From an uncultured Gammaproteobacteria bacterium (GTDB lineage: Bacteria > Pseudomonadota > Gammaproteobacteria > Pseudomonadales > Pseudohongiellaceae), in contig CAJWVZ010000002.1 in NCBI GenBank assembly GCA_913048385.1, forward strand, positions 1-64,000: 64,000 nt of DNA. The letters run 5' to 3'. Positions 34,478 through 42,411 of the stretch are shown here, piece after piece. Made by a program: the position numbers and the translations under genes. How positions within the stretch are numbered: position 1 is the first letter of the stretch; each line of letters opens with the position of its first letter. Under the pieces are notes generated by a model. The model was not told the origin of the DNA. It ran no database searches and saw nothing but the letters and a program-made list of their open reading frames with translations.

Positions 34478-35011
34478 TTAATCTGCTGTCCCTAAAATTA
34501 TCGAAACCGTACAGTGATAGCTGGTATTTTCTGTGCCAAAACACCATAAAACGGTGTTACTGTTGCTGTTGAAATAAACTGGTCTATCTCCCTCTGTGTT
34601 ATGACATCCACAACGAGAACATACTGATTTTCCGCAACAGTCGTTGTAAGACATTAGGTAGTCCAAACCGTCAACTGGATTCCGACAAGTACCCACCCAA
34701 GTGATGGGCGAAGCTTCTGATCCAGGCGGGCAAGAAGTATAGGTACCTCCACAACACGTACAGAGAGTTCCACTCATCGCACAGTATCGCCAATAATCGC
34801 AGCTTTGCGGGTCTCCAATTTCGCTTACAGAATTCTGAGCAAATGACCTCGAAACGGGCAACAATGGAAAGGCAGTCGCGCCTGCAACCATGACTCCGAT
34901 ACGAGACAAAAAATGACGCCGAGAAAGCTTTCTCGCAAAAAGCAAACTTGTTCTCTTTGCTTTTTCATCGACCCAATAATAAGCGCGATCTACGACCTTT
35001 TCGATATTCAT
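34478..35011 (-). CDS. mauA: TTQ amine dehydrogenase light (beta) chain
   Basis: Catalytic subunit of 177 residues related to methylamine and aromatic amine dehydrogenases. ATG 35011 has GGAG ahead of it. A Tat signal (KLSRRHFLSRIGVMVAGAT) precedes the mature domain, which has fourteen cysteines. The tryptophan tryptophylquinone pair is Trp105 (ITWVGTC) and Trp156 (VLWC), 51 residues apart as in both known families. The Asp nineteen residues after the first Trp is kept (Asp124). However, the Asp expected twenty-five residues before it is Ser80 (CAMSGTLC). That Asp is reported to matter in TTQ formation, so substrate or maturation may differ. Confidence 0.92.
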   Translation of the reverse strand: MNIEKVVDRAYYWVDEKAKRTSLLFARKLSRRHFLSRIGVMVAGATAFPLLPVSRSFAQNSVSEIGDPQSCDYWRYCAMSGTLCTCCGGTYTSCPPGSEASPITWVGTCRNPVDGLDYLMSYNDCCGKSVCSRCGCHNTEGDRPVYFNSNSNTVLWCFGTENTSYHCTVSIILGTAD

Positions 35012-35054
35012 TAAGTTCTCTCCACCGCCAATCCTGATATATTTTAAAAAGTGA

Positions 35055-35654
35055 TTATGATTGCAAGCCAACATACTCTTGGACTGTCGCGATCCCCGTA
35101 TCCATCGCTTCAATTAAGCTTTCCATATGCTCTCGCGTATTAACAAGACCCTTGCTTCTGAGAACACCATCTCCATCAATTATGATCGCAAAAGGTAACT
35201 TGCTCACTTGATAAGCGAGCCCTAATCGCTCTGAAACAAAATATGGATAATCAGTTATCCCGAGATCGGTAACATACGACTTATGTTGCTGTATATTCTC
35301 GCCGTCACTTGCAAAAAAAAGTTCCATTCTCTGAGCCTCTGACCGAATTAGCGCGATGGCTGTTGGGACAAGCTCTTTACAGACAGGGCATGTCGGAGAA
35401 ATGAATAAAATAAACTTAATATTTTGACCATCACTTACACCACCAATCTCAATTTCGTTCCCATCAAGTGATGTAACCTTTATTTTCTCTGTAATCTCCC
35501 CCACCTTGGGACCAGACGTCGGCTGCAATGCACCCGCGGGCGCTACTCGCTCGTGAAGTATTCCGACCTGTCGTGTCAAAGCAAATAACATGACGCTTAA
35601 AATCAAAATGATAATCCATTGAATAATGCTAGAAATTAATACAGTTTCAAGCAT
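35055..35654 (-). CDS. mauD: MauD-type thioredoxin-fold accessory protein
   Basis: A 199-residue protein with one N-terminal membrane anchor (residues 5-26) and a periplasmic thioredoxin-like domain. The active-site pair is C89-P-V-C92 in ISPTCPVCKELVPTAI. MauD proteins are needed to form the many disulfides of the light chain and keep it stable. ATG 35654 is preceded by GGAGG and overlaps the end of the MauE gene by eight bases; the frame further upstream is part of that overlap. The light-chain gene starts 43 bases downstream. Confidence 0.9.
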   Translation of the reverse strand: MLETVLISSIIQWIIILILSVMLFALTRQVGILHERVAPAGALQPTSGPKVGEITEKIKVTSLDGNEIEIGGVSDGQNIKFILFISPTCPVCKELVPTAIALIRSEAQRMELFFASDGENIQQHKSYVTDLGITDYPYFVSERLGLAYQVSKLPFAIIIDGDGVLRSKGLVNTREHMESLIEAMDTGIATVQEYVGLQS

Positions 35655-36216
35655 TACTTTGCCTCCACGAGTTGATCGTGCTTCTATTGGCCAACAGTTG
35701 GCCCATTGCTCCATAAAACAACAGTGAACAAATTAGCGAAAAAACTATAATAAAATAATCGAGCACGTTAAACGTGCGCTCGAAAACCGGAACGAGCGTC
35801 AGAAACGCGAAACACATAAGAATCACGTTGCGTAACACTAGGTAAAAGGAAAGGCCCGAAGAGGACTTTTTGAGATCGCTCCTTAAAGAGGAAAAACCGC
35901 AACCACAATCAATATAATTTCTGCCTCGCACGAGGTTAATCGTTATCACCACAGCATAAGTTAGCAATAACGAAGCCGATCCAATCACCACAAAACTACC
36001 GCCATTTAAAGAGAGCCATAAGAAACCTAAACAGAGCTCAAAACCTGCCACTAAAACTGCGCTAAAAGGCACAGTCTTTTCCAAGAGTAGATCGTAGCCA
36101 CGTAGAACAGATTCGAATGATTCTCGATTTAAAAACTTTAAGATTCCTGACACTGCGAAGAGACACCCAAAACCCAAAGACAAAATAATTTGAACTAGCG
36201 GGTCAAATACAACCAT
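35647..36216 (-). CDS. mauE: MauE-type integral membrane accessory protein
   Basis: A 189-residue membrane protein with four to five hydrophobic helices. GFGCLFAVSGILKFLNRESF is the DoxX/MauE-like first helix region, and RGRNYIDCGCGFSSLRSDLK holds the D-C-G-C pair typical of MauE, thought to pass redox equivalents to MauD. Its start overlaps the stop of the heavy-chain gene by one base (TAATG), and its end overlaps mauD. MauE and MauD are needed together for export and folding of the light chain. Confidence 0.88.
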   Translation of the reverse strand: MVVFDPLVQIILSLGFGCLFAVSGILKFLNRESFESVLRGYDLLLEKTVPFSAVLVAGFELCLGFLWLSLNGGSFVVIGSASLLLTYAVVITINLVRGRNYIDCGCGFSSLRSDLKKSSSGLSFYLVLRNVILMCFAFLTLVPVFERTFNVLDYFIIVFSLICSLLFYGAMGQLLANRSTINSWRQSNA

Positions 36217-37313
36217 TAAAAGTCCTCAAAATTTTGTGCCTCGGGAGTTTCTATTGTCCTCTCATGAGCGAACGTTAGTGCGTTATAAACATCGACTCCT
36301 TGCGCGGCAACGATTAATTTAGGCTCGTCTTCTTGAGTCACCATTATGCTCCCAGCCGGCGAATCTAATTTCATCCGATGAATCCGTGTTTTTGTAGTCG
36401 CGTCATAAATCCAAATTTCATTTCCATTAACGTGATGAGTGTCAACCGCACCCTCGTGCATGATTACGTAAACAAGGCCAAGATCTTCATGAGAGGCGAT
36501 AACCTCGTTCCTCGCGCCGGGCCTCCAATCAGTCTCGCTATGCAGACCCCAGCCATCTTCTATTATTATCTCTTCACCTTCCGTGCGAACTTCAAAAATA
36601 TTCCCTGCATGGGTTATTAAAAACCAACCTTCCTTACTTCGAGAGACCCGATCAAAAATTGGGTCCTCTATTACATCAAAAAAAACTTTACTGCGAACAC
36701 GCTTTGTCTCATAGCCACTGGCATCCAGCTGAATAAGCTGGAGTGTCCCATCACCGCAGACTTGCAACAAATCGTTTTCTCCCACCGGCATGGTTACTGC
36801 ACAGCCCGGTGTAGATATTTCATAGACAAAAACCCTGTCCTCAACATCTACAATACTAATCGAGTGATTTGGGTTCATATTAAGTACTGCGAGATGTCTC
36901 CCATTATTTGTGAGGGCCAGATGGGTTCGCACTGCCAATCTTGCCATGTGATTGGGTATAATCACCTCGTCGACCGGACTCAGATTTTCAAAATCATAAA
37001 TAGCTACAATGTCCGTCCTCTCCCCATGAACACCGCGAGCTAGGTAAGACTCCGCTGCATAAAATTCTTTCCGAGAATCAAGGTGCGTGACTGCAGGTGT
37101 ATATCGAGACAACGATAATAAGCCCTGCATTTGACCTGAGACCGCATCAAATATGTAACCTCCATTGCTGGTTTTTGAAATAAACCAATTGGCACCAGGA
37201 GTTGGCATCGTTTCGATTGACATTTCTTCGGGAGGAAGCTGAGCGAAAACACTCGACCCTTGTAAAAGAAGAAATAGCGTTACGTATGTTGTAAAAAATT
37301 CTCTTGAAAACAT
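36216..37313 (-). CDS. mauB: TTQ amine dehydrogenase heavy (alpha) chain
   Basis: Periplasmic beta-propeller subunit of 365 residues that holds the light chain in the active heterotetramer. ATG 37313 has AAGGAG eight bases upstream; the signal peptide ends at VFAQLPPEE. Family marks include YLARGVHGERTDIVAIYDFE, PVDEVIIPNHMARL, TPGCAVTMPVGENDLLQVCG with DGTLQLIQL, and DWRPGARNEVIASHEDLGLV. The order heavy chain, MauE, MauD, light chain, cytochrome is the same as in the known aromatic amine dehydrogenase cluster. The preceding LinD-like gene ends 23 bases before the start. Confidence 0.9.
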   Translation of the reverse strand: MFSREFFTTYVTLFLLLQGSSVFAQLPPEEMSIETMPTPGANWFISKTSNGGYIFDAVSGQMQGLLSLSRYTPAVTHLDSRKEFYAAESYLARGVHGERTDIVAIYDFENLSPVDEVIIPNHMARLAVRTHLALTNNGRHLAVLNMNPNHSISIVDVEDRVFVYEISTPGCAVTMPVGENDLLQVCGDGTLQLIQLDASGYETKRVRSKVFFDVIEDPIFDRVSRSKEGWFLITHAGNIFEVRTEGEEIIIEDGWGLHSETDWRPGARNEVIASHEDLGLVYVIMHEGAVDTHHVNGNEIWIYDATTKTRIHRMKLDSPAGSIMVTQEDEPKLIVAAQGVDVYNALTFAHERTIETPEAQNFEDF

Positions 37314-37336
37314 CTCATGCTCCTTCCCAAAAAGCG

Positions 37337-39211
37337 CTAACTCGCACCCGCACAACACGGGCACCCGGCTCCGTTTGCAACAAACACCGACTCAGCCGCC
37401 TTAGCATTTTGTTCAGCAGTCCGTTTTACTGCCGCTACATTAATCCCTTCCTCAGGTACCGACTGATGCGGTTTTACAACATTAAGTTTTTGCCCAAAGT
37501 AACCTGTGTAAATTTGAAAACTATGATTACCAATATCTGTTGGCACGCTAATTGTGTTTTGATCGAGAATACGGAAATTGCTAATCGCTGAACCATCGCA
37601 AATCACAACTGCCTCAGAAGCGTTAGGGAGATTAGTAATCCGCCAATTCGTCGGTCTTCCGACGGCACTTCGATCCGCCGCGTACGTCCCAACGTTCAAA
37701 ACACCGTTAGCTTTATCATTCCATGCGGTATCAATACCAATACTGGGATAATCAACTCCCTCAACGGTGGGCGCAGTATATTTATCCATATGCTTAACTT
37801 TGAATGCTTCTATCCAATTTCCTTCAGCTATTTCACTGACCATTTGCCGAGCGCAAGTCTGACCTCGGGGCCAAGGCTCACCGTTGTTAAAAAACCAACC
37901 AAACTTGTCCATATCTTCACCAAACCATCGGGGCTCTGAAAATCGCTCGGCAGCCGCAGTAAGACGCTCAACCGCAGCATGATCCCCCAGCGCTTTCGCC
38001 AGAACTTGACCTATAGGGTCGGGCTGAATCTCTCTCTTAGGATCACGCCAGCCACTTGTCCGTGCTACTGCGTCATAAATTTGCGTTGCTATCTCAGGTG
38101 ACTGCGGCATCAAATAAAAAGCTGACATGATTCCCGTACCAGCAGTCCCCGGCAGGTTCACCTTGAAATCAGCCAAGGGGTCGTAATAAGCGGTCATCCA
38201 TTCAATCTGATTCTGACTGTTGATGCTCATGTAATTATCCTTCATGAACTCCACCCAGTTTTGAAAAACACCGTGAGCGTTAGTCACAGCAAGCTGATCA
38301 GAGAGATACATACCCAGTCCCGCCGCTGAATTACATGAAGGCCAGATCTTAGTGTTCTCGCACTGTGGCCCTTCAGGGTTTGCTGTGTACTGGCGATGTA
38401 AATGTTCGACAATCTTTGGTTGAGTCCATTCGAATTTTTGATTCTCGTAACCTGCAATCTGCCAAGGCTTTTCCCATTTATCATCGCCAGATACGTATTT
38501 GTAAATCGACAAAACTAAGTTCAGCCAACCTCGGAAAAATAGGTTTCCATCCGCACCAATCGGATCGGGTTGTAACCCCCATGGCTCGACACCATTCGCC
38601 GTCCAACCCGCAGCGTCATAATTGCCACGCAAGCGCTCCGGCCAAAACGCGTACATGGCATCACCCGGTCCGTAATTTTGACGCTCTGGATTGGTTCCGA
38701 TGAATGTATTCCAGTCAATAGCGGCCCAGTAAGCTGTATGCCGAGTTGCAAGCTCATCCATAATGCGAGTGTATACCTCCCTCCAGGCGGGAGTCTGGTC
38801 AGCCATAAGCATTATTGGATAACTTGAGTCAGCAAGATCAAAGCGCGGATAACTCAGATATGGGGGCGCACTATATTGATCCCACCAAGGATGGGGCCCC
38901 TTGCCATCGACCGTAAAATCAATTGGACCCCTGGACGCGACGGGGTTAATACCCCACGGACGTTCTATATCCGCGCTATAACCCCAATCATCGGGTGTTG
39001 TCGCTTTTTGCCACATGAATCGCATCCATCCCTTGGTGCGCTCATTGTGCTTTGGGAAAGAATTGCGGACACGCGATTGAAGAAGTGATCGCGAATTACT
39101 ACTTCCCTCGTCTAGCTGGGAACCTGCACACGCCCCCAAGCCAGCTGCACCGCCGGCAACCGCCATAGTCTTTAGAAATTCACGACGCGACTTTAAGTTT
39201 TCATCAGACAT
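37337..39211 (-). CDS. Tat lipoprotein of the linalool dehydratase/isomerase (LinD) superfamily
   Basis: A 624-residue protein. ATG 39211 has AGGGAG eight bases upstream. The N-terminus SRREFLKTMAVAGGAAGLGA with Cys28 reads as a Tat signal with a lipobox (LGAC). Residues of about 215-330 follow Castellaniella LinD as I recall it: PDPIGADGNLFFRGWLNLVL with YKYVSG aligns with the D-P-I...N-I-M-Y-x-G-H-L-N-L-M region, and Cys284 and Cys293 (CENTKIWPSC) match catalytic Cys171 and Cys180 with identical spacing. The LinD catalytic His129 is Trp229 here. A unique C-terminus ends GAGCPCCAGAS. It is the first gene of the TTQ amine dehydrogenase operon. Alpha/alpha-barrel fold and a non-hydratase role are possible. 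Confidence 0.75.
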   Translation of the reverse strand: MSDENLKSRREFLKTMAVAGGAAGLGACAGSQLDEGSSNSRSLLQSRVRNSFPKHNERTKGWMRFMWQKATTPDDWGYSADIERPWGINPVASRGPIDFTVDGKGPHPWWDQYSAPPYLSYPRFDLADSSYPIMLMADQTPAWREVYTRIMDELATRHTAYWAAIDWNTFIGTNPERQNYGPGDAMYAFWPERLRGNYDAAGWTANGVEPWGLQPDPIGADGNLFFRGWLNLVLSIYKYVSGDDKWEKPWQIAGYENQKFEWTQPKIVEHLHRQYTANPEGPQCENTKIWPSCNSAAGLGMYLSDQLAVTNAHGVFQNWVEFMKDNYMSINSQNQIEWMTAYYDPLADFKVNLPGTAGTGIMSAFYLMPQSPEIATQIYDAVARTSGWRDPKREIQPDPIGQVLAKALGDHAAVERLTAAAERFSEPRWFGEDMDKFGWFFNNGEPWPRGQTCARQMVSEIAEGNWIEAFKVKHMDKYTAPTVEGVDYPSIGIDTAWNDKANGVLNVGTYAADRSAVGRPTNWRITNLPNASEAVVICDGSAISNFRILDQNTISVPTDIGNHSFQIYTGYFGQKLNVVKPHQSVPEEGINVAAVKRTAEQNAKAAESVFVANGAGCPCCAGAS

Positions 39212-39326
39212 GTCCAATCTCCCTGCAATTAAATCGGAAACTTAAAAAGGTTTACCTATTTTCAAAAATCTCCAGCGATCAAACATCGTTAAACTAGCTT
39301 CTCAACACATCAACTCCATCTTTTAG

Positions 39327-39386
39327 CTGTAACAAAACCGTAACAAAATTGTCATAGCATAATCATAGTAAAACTAAACCTATAAG
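39327..39386 (+). promoter_or_regulatory. Four-repeat Pho box and -10 element ahead of the porin gene
   Basis: Four 7-base repeats with 4-base spacers: CTGTAAC-AAAA-CCGTAAC-AAAA-TTGTCAT-AGCA-TAATCAT (39327-39366). This is the PhoB-binding pattern (CTGTCAT at 11-base intervals), enough for two PhoB dimers. A -10-like TATAAG follows at 39381-39386, with the boxes in the place of a -35 element. It predicts induction of the phosphate-type porin at 39427 during phosphate limitation. Confidence 0.8.
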
Positions 39387-39426
39387 TCTTTTACGAAGCA
39401 GTCAATCAAATTAGAGGACAGACAAA

Positions 39427-40764
39427 ATGAAATCGTACGTTCACGACTTTTTTTCCAAAACCCTTTGTTTTCTGCCTTTCCTAGCTCTTAGCGCAATCGT
39501 TGAAGGGGCGGATCAAGAATTACTCGATATATTGCTCTTTAATGAGGCAATAACCCAAGGGCAATATGATCAATTAATGGAAAAAGAAAGCCTCAATAAA
39601 TCGGATCTTGCCAAAATCGATTTTACGGGCGGAAGTGGACTCCAAGTGATATCACCGGATGGCGATTTTGAAGTTGAGATTGGTGGACGCTTGCAACTCG
39701 ACATGATTGACCATTCATACGATCCGAGACTCGGAGCTGACCCTATAAGTGGAAGTCAGATACGGCGCGGACGGATTGAGATTGATGGCGTTTTTGACCG
39801 AAACTGGGGGTACGCTGCCGAATTTGATTATGCGAAAAATAAAGTAGCCATCAAAGATCTAAAATTAGGTTATGAATCCTCTGGAGGCGCAACCTACTAC
39901 ATCGGTCACCAGAAACAGCCCTACAGCCTATCTTTAGAAATGAGCTCAAACGACTTACCATTTGTAGAACGAAGTGTTGATAATTTTTTAGTGGCTGCTT
40001 TTACCGATCGTGCGATCGGAGGTAGATTTGAGAATCATGGGGATAACTGGTTTATCGCTGGCGGCATTTATGGCGACAGCCTAAAATCTGGTTCAACAAA
40101 TGGAGACGAAGGCTGGGGCTCTGCTGGCCGGTTCATTTTCTCGCCAATTGTTGAAAATAATCGGGTATTGCATCTGGGAGTTCGAGGCGCTTACAGATCG
40201 ATCGATACTTCCACCCCGACGGTAACAATCAAAGACCAAACAACTGATTTTTCGAACTTGAATATTGTAAATACAGGCGTGTTGCCTGACCTTGAATCGG
40301 CAAGACTTTTCGGCCCGGAGCTCGCTGCCTCGTGGGGTTCTGTCTACGTTACGGCAGAACACTCTACAGCAAAGCTGGATCGCATTAGTCGGAATTCTGT
40401 TGAATTCACCGGTTGGAATGCTGCCGTCTCAATAAACTTGACTGGTGAAAGTCACGCTTCTGGGTATCGGTTAAGCTCTGGGGAATTCAAAGGAATAAAG
40501 CCGATAGATTATTTTGACTTGTCTAATGGCGGAATTGGCGCATGGGAGCTCTCTGCTAGATACGCATCTATAGATCTAAACGATGGCGACATAACAGGAG
40601 GTAAGGAAGATGCACTGTCACTGGGCGTGAATTGGTACATTAACCAAAATGTCAGAATCATGGCGGACTGGACACGGATATTAGACACTGACAAGTCAAA
40701 CTCAATCCGACTTTACGCGCCCGACCTAGATGTATTCACGATTCGAACTCAGTGGAAGTACTAG
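39427..40764 (+). CDS. Phosphate-selective porin O/P-type outer-membrane porin
   Basis: A 445-residue exported barrel protein; the signal peptide ends around IVEGADQE. A short helical stretch (residues 25-60) precedes SGLQVISPDGDFEVEIGGRL, then IRRGRIEIDGVFDRNWGYAA and YIGHQKQPYSLSLEMSSNDL, which are characteristic of the OprO/OprP family, and the terminal strand ends with VFTIRTQWKY. OprP-type trimers favour phosphate or pyrophosphate. GAGGA lies eight bases ahead of the ATG, and Pho-box repeats lie farther upstream, supporting the phosphate role independently. A stem-loop follows the gene. Confidence 0.92.
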   Translation: MKSYVHDFFSKTLCFLPFLALSAIVEGADQELLDILLFNEAITQGQYDQLMEKESLNKSDLAKIDFTGGSGLQVISPDGDFEVEIGGRLQLDMIDHSYDPRLGADPISGSQIRRGRIEIDGVFDRNWGYAAEFDYAKNKVAIKDLKLGYESSGGATYYIGHQKQPYSLSLEMSSNDLPFVERSVDNFLVAAFTDRAIGGRFENHGDNWFIAGGIYGDSLKSGSTNGDEGWGSAGRFIFSPIVENNRVLHLGVRGAYRSIDTSTPTVTIKDQTTDFSNLNIVNTGVLPDLESARLFGPELAASWGSVYVTAEHSTAKLDRISRNSVEFTGWNAAVSINLTGESHASGYRLSSGEFKGIKPIDYFDLSNGGIGAWELSARYASIDLNDGDITGGKEDALSLGVNWYINQNVRIMADWTRILDTDKSNSIRLYAPDLDVFTIRTQWKY

Positions 40765-40802
40765 GCTCCGATAGCGTGTCCACGATATCGTCTTATTGCC
40801 TG

Positions 40803-40832
40803 TTGTGGCCACAGTAATTTTTGTGACCACAA
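40803..40832 (+). terminator. Stem-loop after the porin gene
   Basis: TTGTGGCCACA pairs with TGTGACCACAA (one mismatch) with an eight-base loop, 39 bases after the porin stop codon. It is followed by TCTTTCT, a weak U-tract, so termination is probable but not certain. Confidence 0.5.
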
Positions 40833-41022
40833 TCTTTCTCGTGCCTTCTTAAAAAACATTACGCATGATTCGAGTGCACTTTTGCTTCGAGCGAATCGAT
40901 GTTCCAGTGCAATCTGTTACCCTTCTTTTGGAAAATCAATGTTAGCTAAAGTCAAACGAATTTAATAAAATAGTAAGTCCTAAATTAAATCCCAAACTAT
41001 ACCCATCGGTTGCACAAAAATT

Positions 41023-42342
41023 ATGGAACAACGTAAATTTCGGTATACGACTGTTACAGCCGTGGTAGTAGCAAACATGGTGGGCACTGGGGTATTTACG
41101 AGCCTTGGATTCCAACTGGTTGATTTGCGCTCTGGATTCACCTTATTGATGCTCTGGGCAGTCGGGGGCATCGCTGCGCTTTGCGGCGCAATGACATATG
41201 CGGAACTTGGGGCCGCAATGCCGAGATCGGGCGGAGAATACAATTTCTTAACTCGGATCTATCACCCGGCAGCCGGATTTGTTTCTGGTTGGGTATCCGC
41301 AACAATTGGGTTCGCCGGCCCAGTTGCGTTGGCTTCACTAACGTTCTCCGCTTACGCCTTCTCAATTTTCCCTGGGGAACAAGGTGACTTCTCGCAGCAG
41401 CTGCTTGCCAGTGCGCTTGTCATTAGCCTCACTCTATTGCACGCGACTAATAGAGATAACAGTGGGAATGTCCAAATCGTATTCACTATTTTAAAGATCG
41501 CAATTATCATCTTTTTTTGCGCTGGCGCATTAGCTTTTGTAGATGAACCACAATTAATTTCTTTCGCGCCCGGAGCCGAAGGCTTTTCATCACTCGGCAG
41601 CGGAGAATTTGCAGTAGCCCTAATTTACGTGAGTTACGCTTATACTGGATGGAATGCTGCCACCTATTTATCAAGCGAACTTGAAAACCCTCAGCGCACC
41701 CTCCCCCTGATACTTATCAGCGGGACGTTGATCGTTATGGTGCTTTACATCGCTCTGAATTTTGTCTTCCTCTACACCACTCCCATGGATGCCATGGAAG
41801 GCCAGTTAGAGGTTGGGTTTATTGCTGCAGAGGCTTCTTTTGGTGCGGTTGGGGGGCAATTTATGGGCCTTATCTTGGCACTACTGCTAATCTCAACCGT
41901 TAGCGCGATGACCCTAGCTGGGCCCCGAGTCATTCAAGTAATCGGTGAGGACTTTCCGCCACTATCGATCGTTGGAAAAACAAATAGATCAGGAGTTCCC
42001 GCCAATGCGATATTTTTACAATCGACTATCGCGTTACTTTTTATATTCTCGTCAACTTTCGATTCAATTTTAGTTTTTTCAGGTTTCACATTAGCACTGA
42101 ACAGCTTTGCAACAGTTTTAGGGATTTTTGTACTTCGCTGGCGCCAACCCGACCTACCGCGTCCGTATCGAACGCTTCTTTACCCCATCCCACCTCTCAT
42201 ATATCTCGCGCTCACCGGATGGACCTTGTGGTTCGTTCTCATGAACAGGCCCGTTGAGGGATTATTTGGTCTGGGCATCATCGGAACAGGTCTTATTGTC
42301 TACTTTATTTCTTCTTTCCTAAGTAATGAAAAAACCACTTGA
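41023..42342 (+). CDS. APC-family amino-acid permease
   Basis: Inner-membrane carrier of 439 residues with twelve hydrophobic segments. The first helix has the APC glycine motif VVANMVGTGVFTSLGFQL, followed by GGIAALCGAMTYAELGAAMP and RSGGEYNFLTRIYHPAAGFV, and SYAYTGWNAATYLSSELENP is the mid signature of the family. Transport of an amino acid or polyamine by proton coupling or exchange is expected. No dedicated metabolic partner is evident; the neighbours are a porin and a nitronate monooxygenase-like gene. Confidence 0.9.
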   Translation: MEQRKFRYTTVTAVVVANMVGTGVFTSLGFQLVDLRSGFTLLMLWAVGGIAALCGAMTYAELGAAMPRSGGEYNFLTRIYHPAAGFVSGWVSATIGFAGPVALASLTFSAYAFSIFPGEQGDFSQQLLASALVISLTLLHATNRDNSGNVQIVFTILKIAIIIFFCAGALAFVDEPQLISFAPGAEGFSSLGSGEFAVALIYVSYAYTGWNAATYLSSELENPQRTLPLILISGTLIVMVLYIALNFVFLYTTPMDAMEGQLEVGFIAAEASFGAVGGQFMGLILALLLISTVSAMTLAGPRVIQVIGEDFPPLSIVGKTNRSGVPANAIFLQSTIALLFIFSSTFDSILVFSGFTLALNSFATVLGIFVLRWRQPDLPRPYRTLLYPIPPLIYLALTGWTLWFVLMNRPVEGLFGLGIIGTGLIVYFISSFLSNEKTT

Positions 42343-42411
42343 CCATCTAAAGAAATTACTGATTTTGCAATTACGAGTCTTGAAAGCATTGAGGATACTT
42401 TTCCGCTCGAT

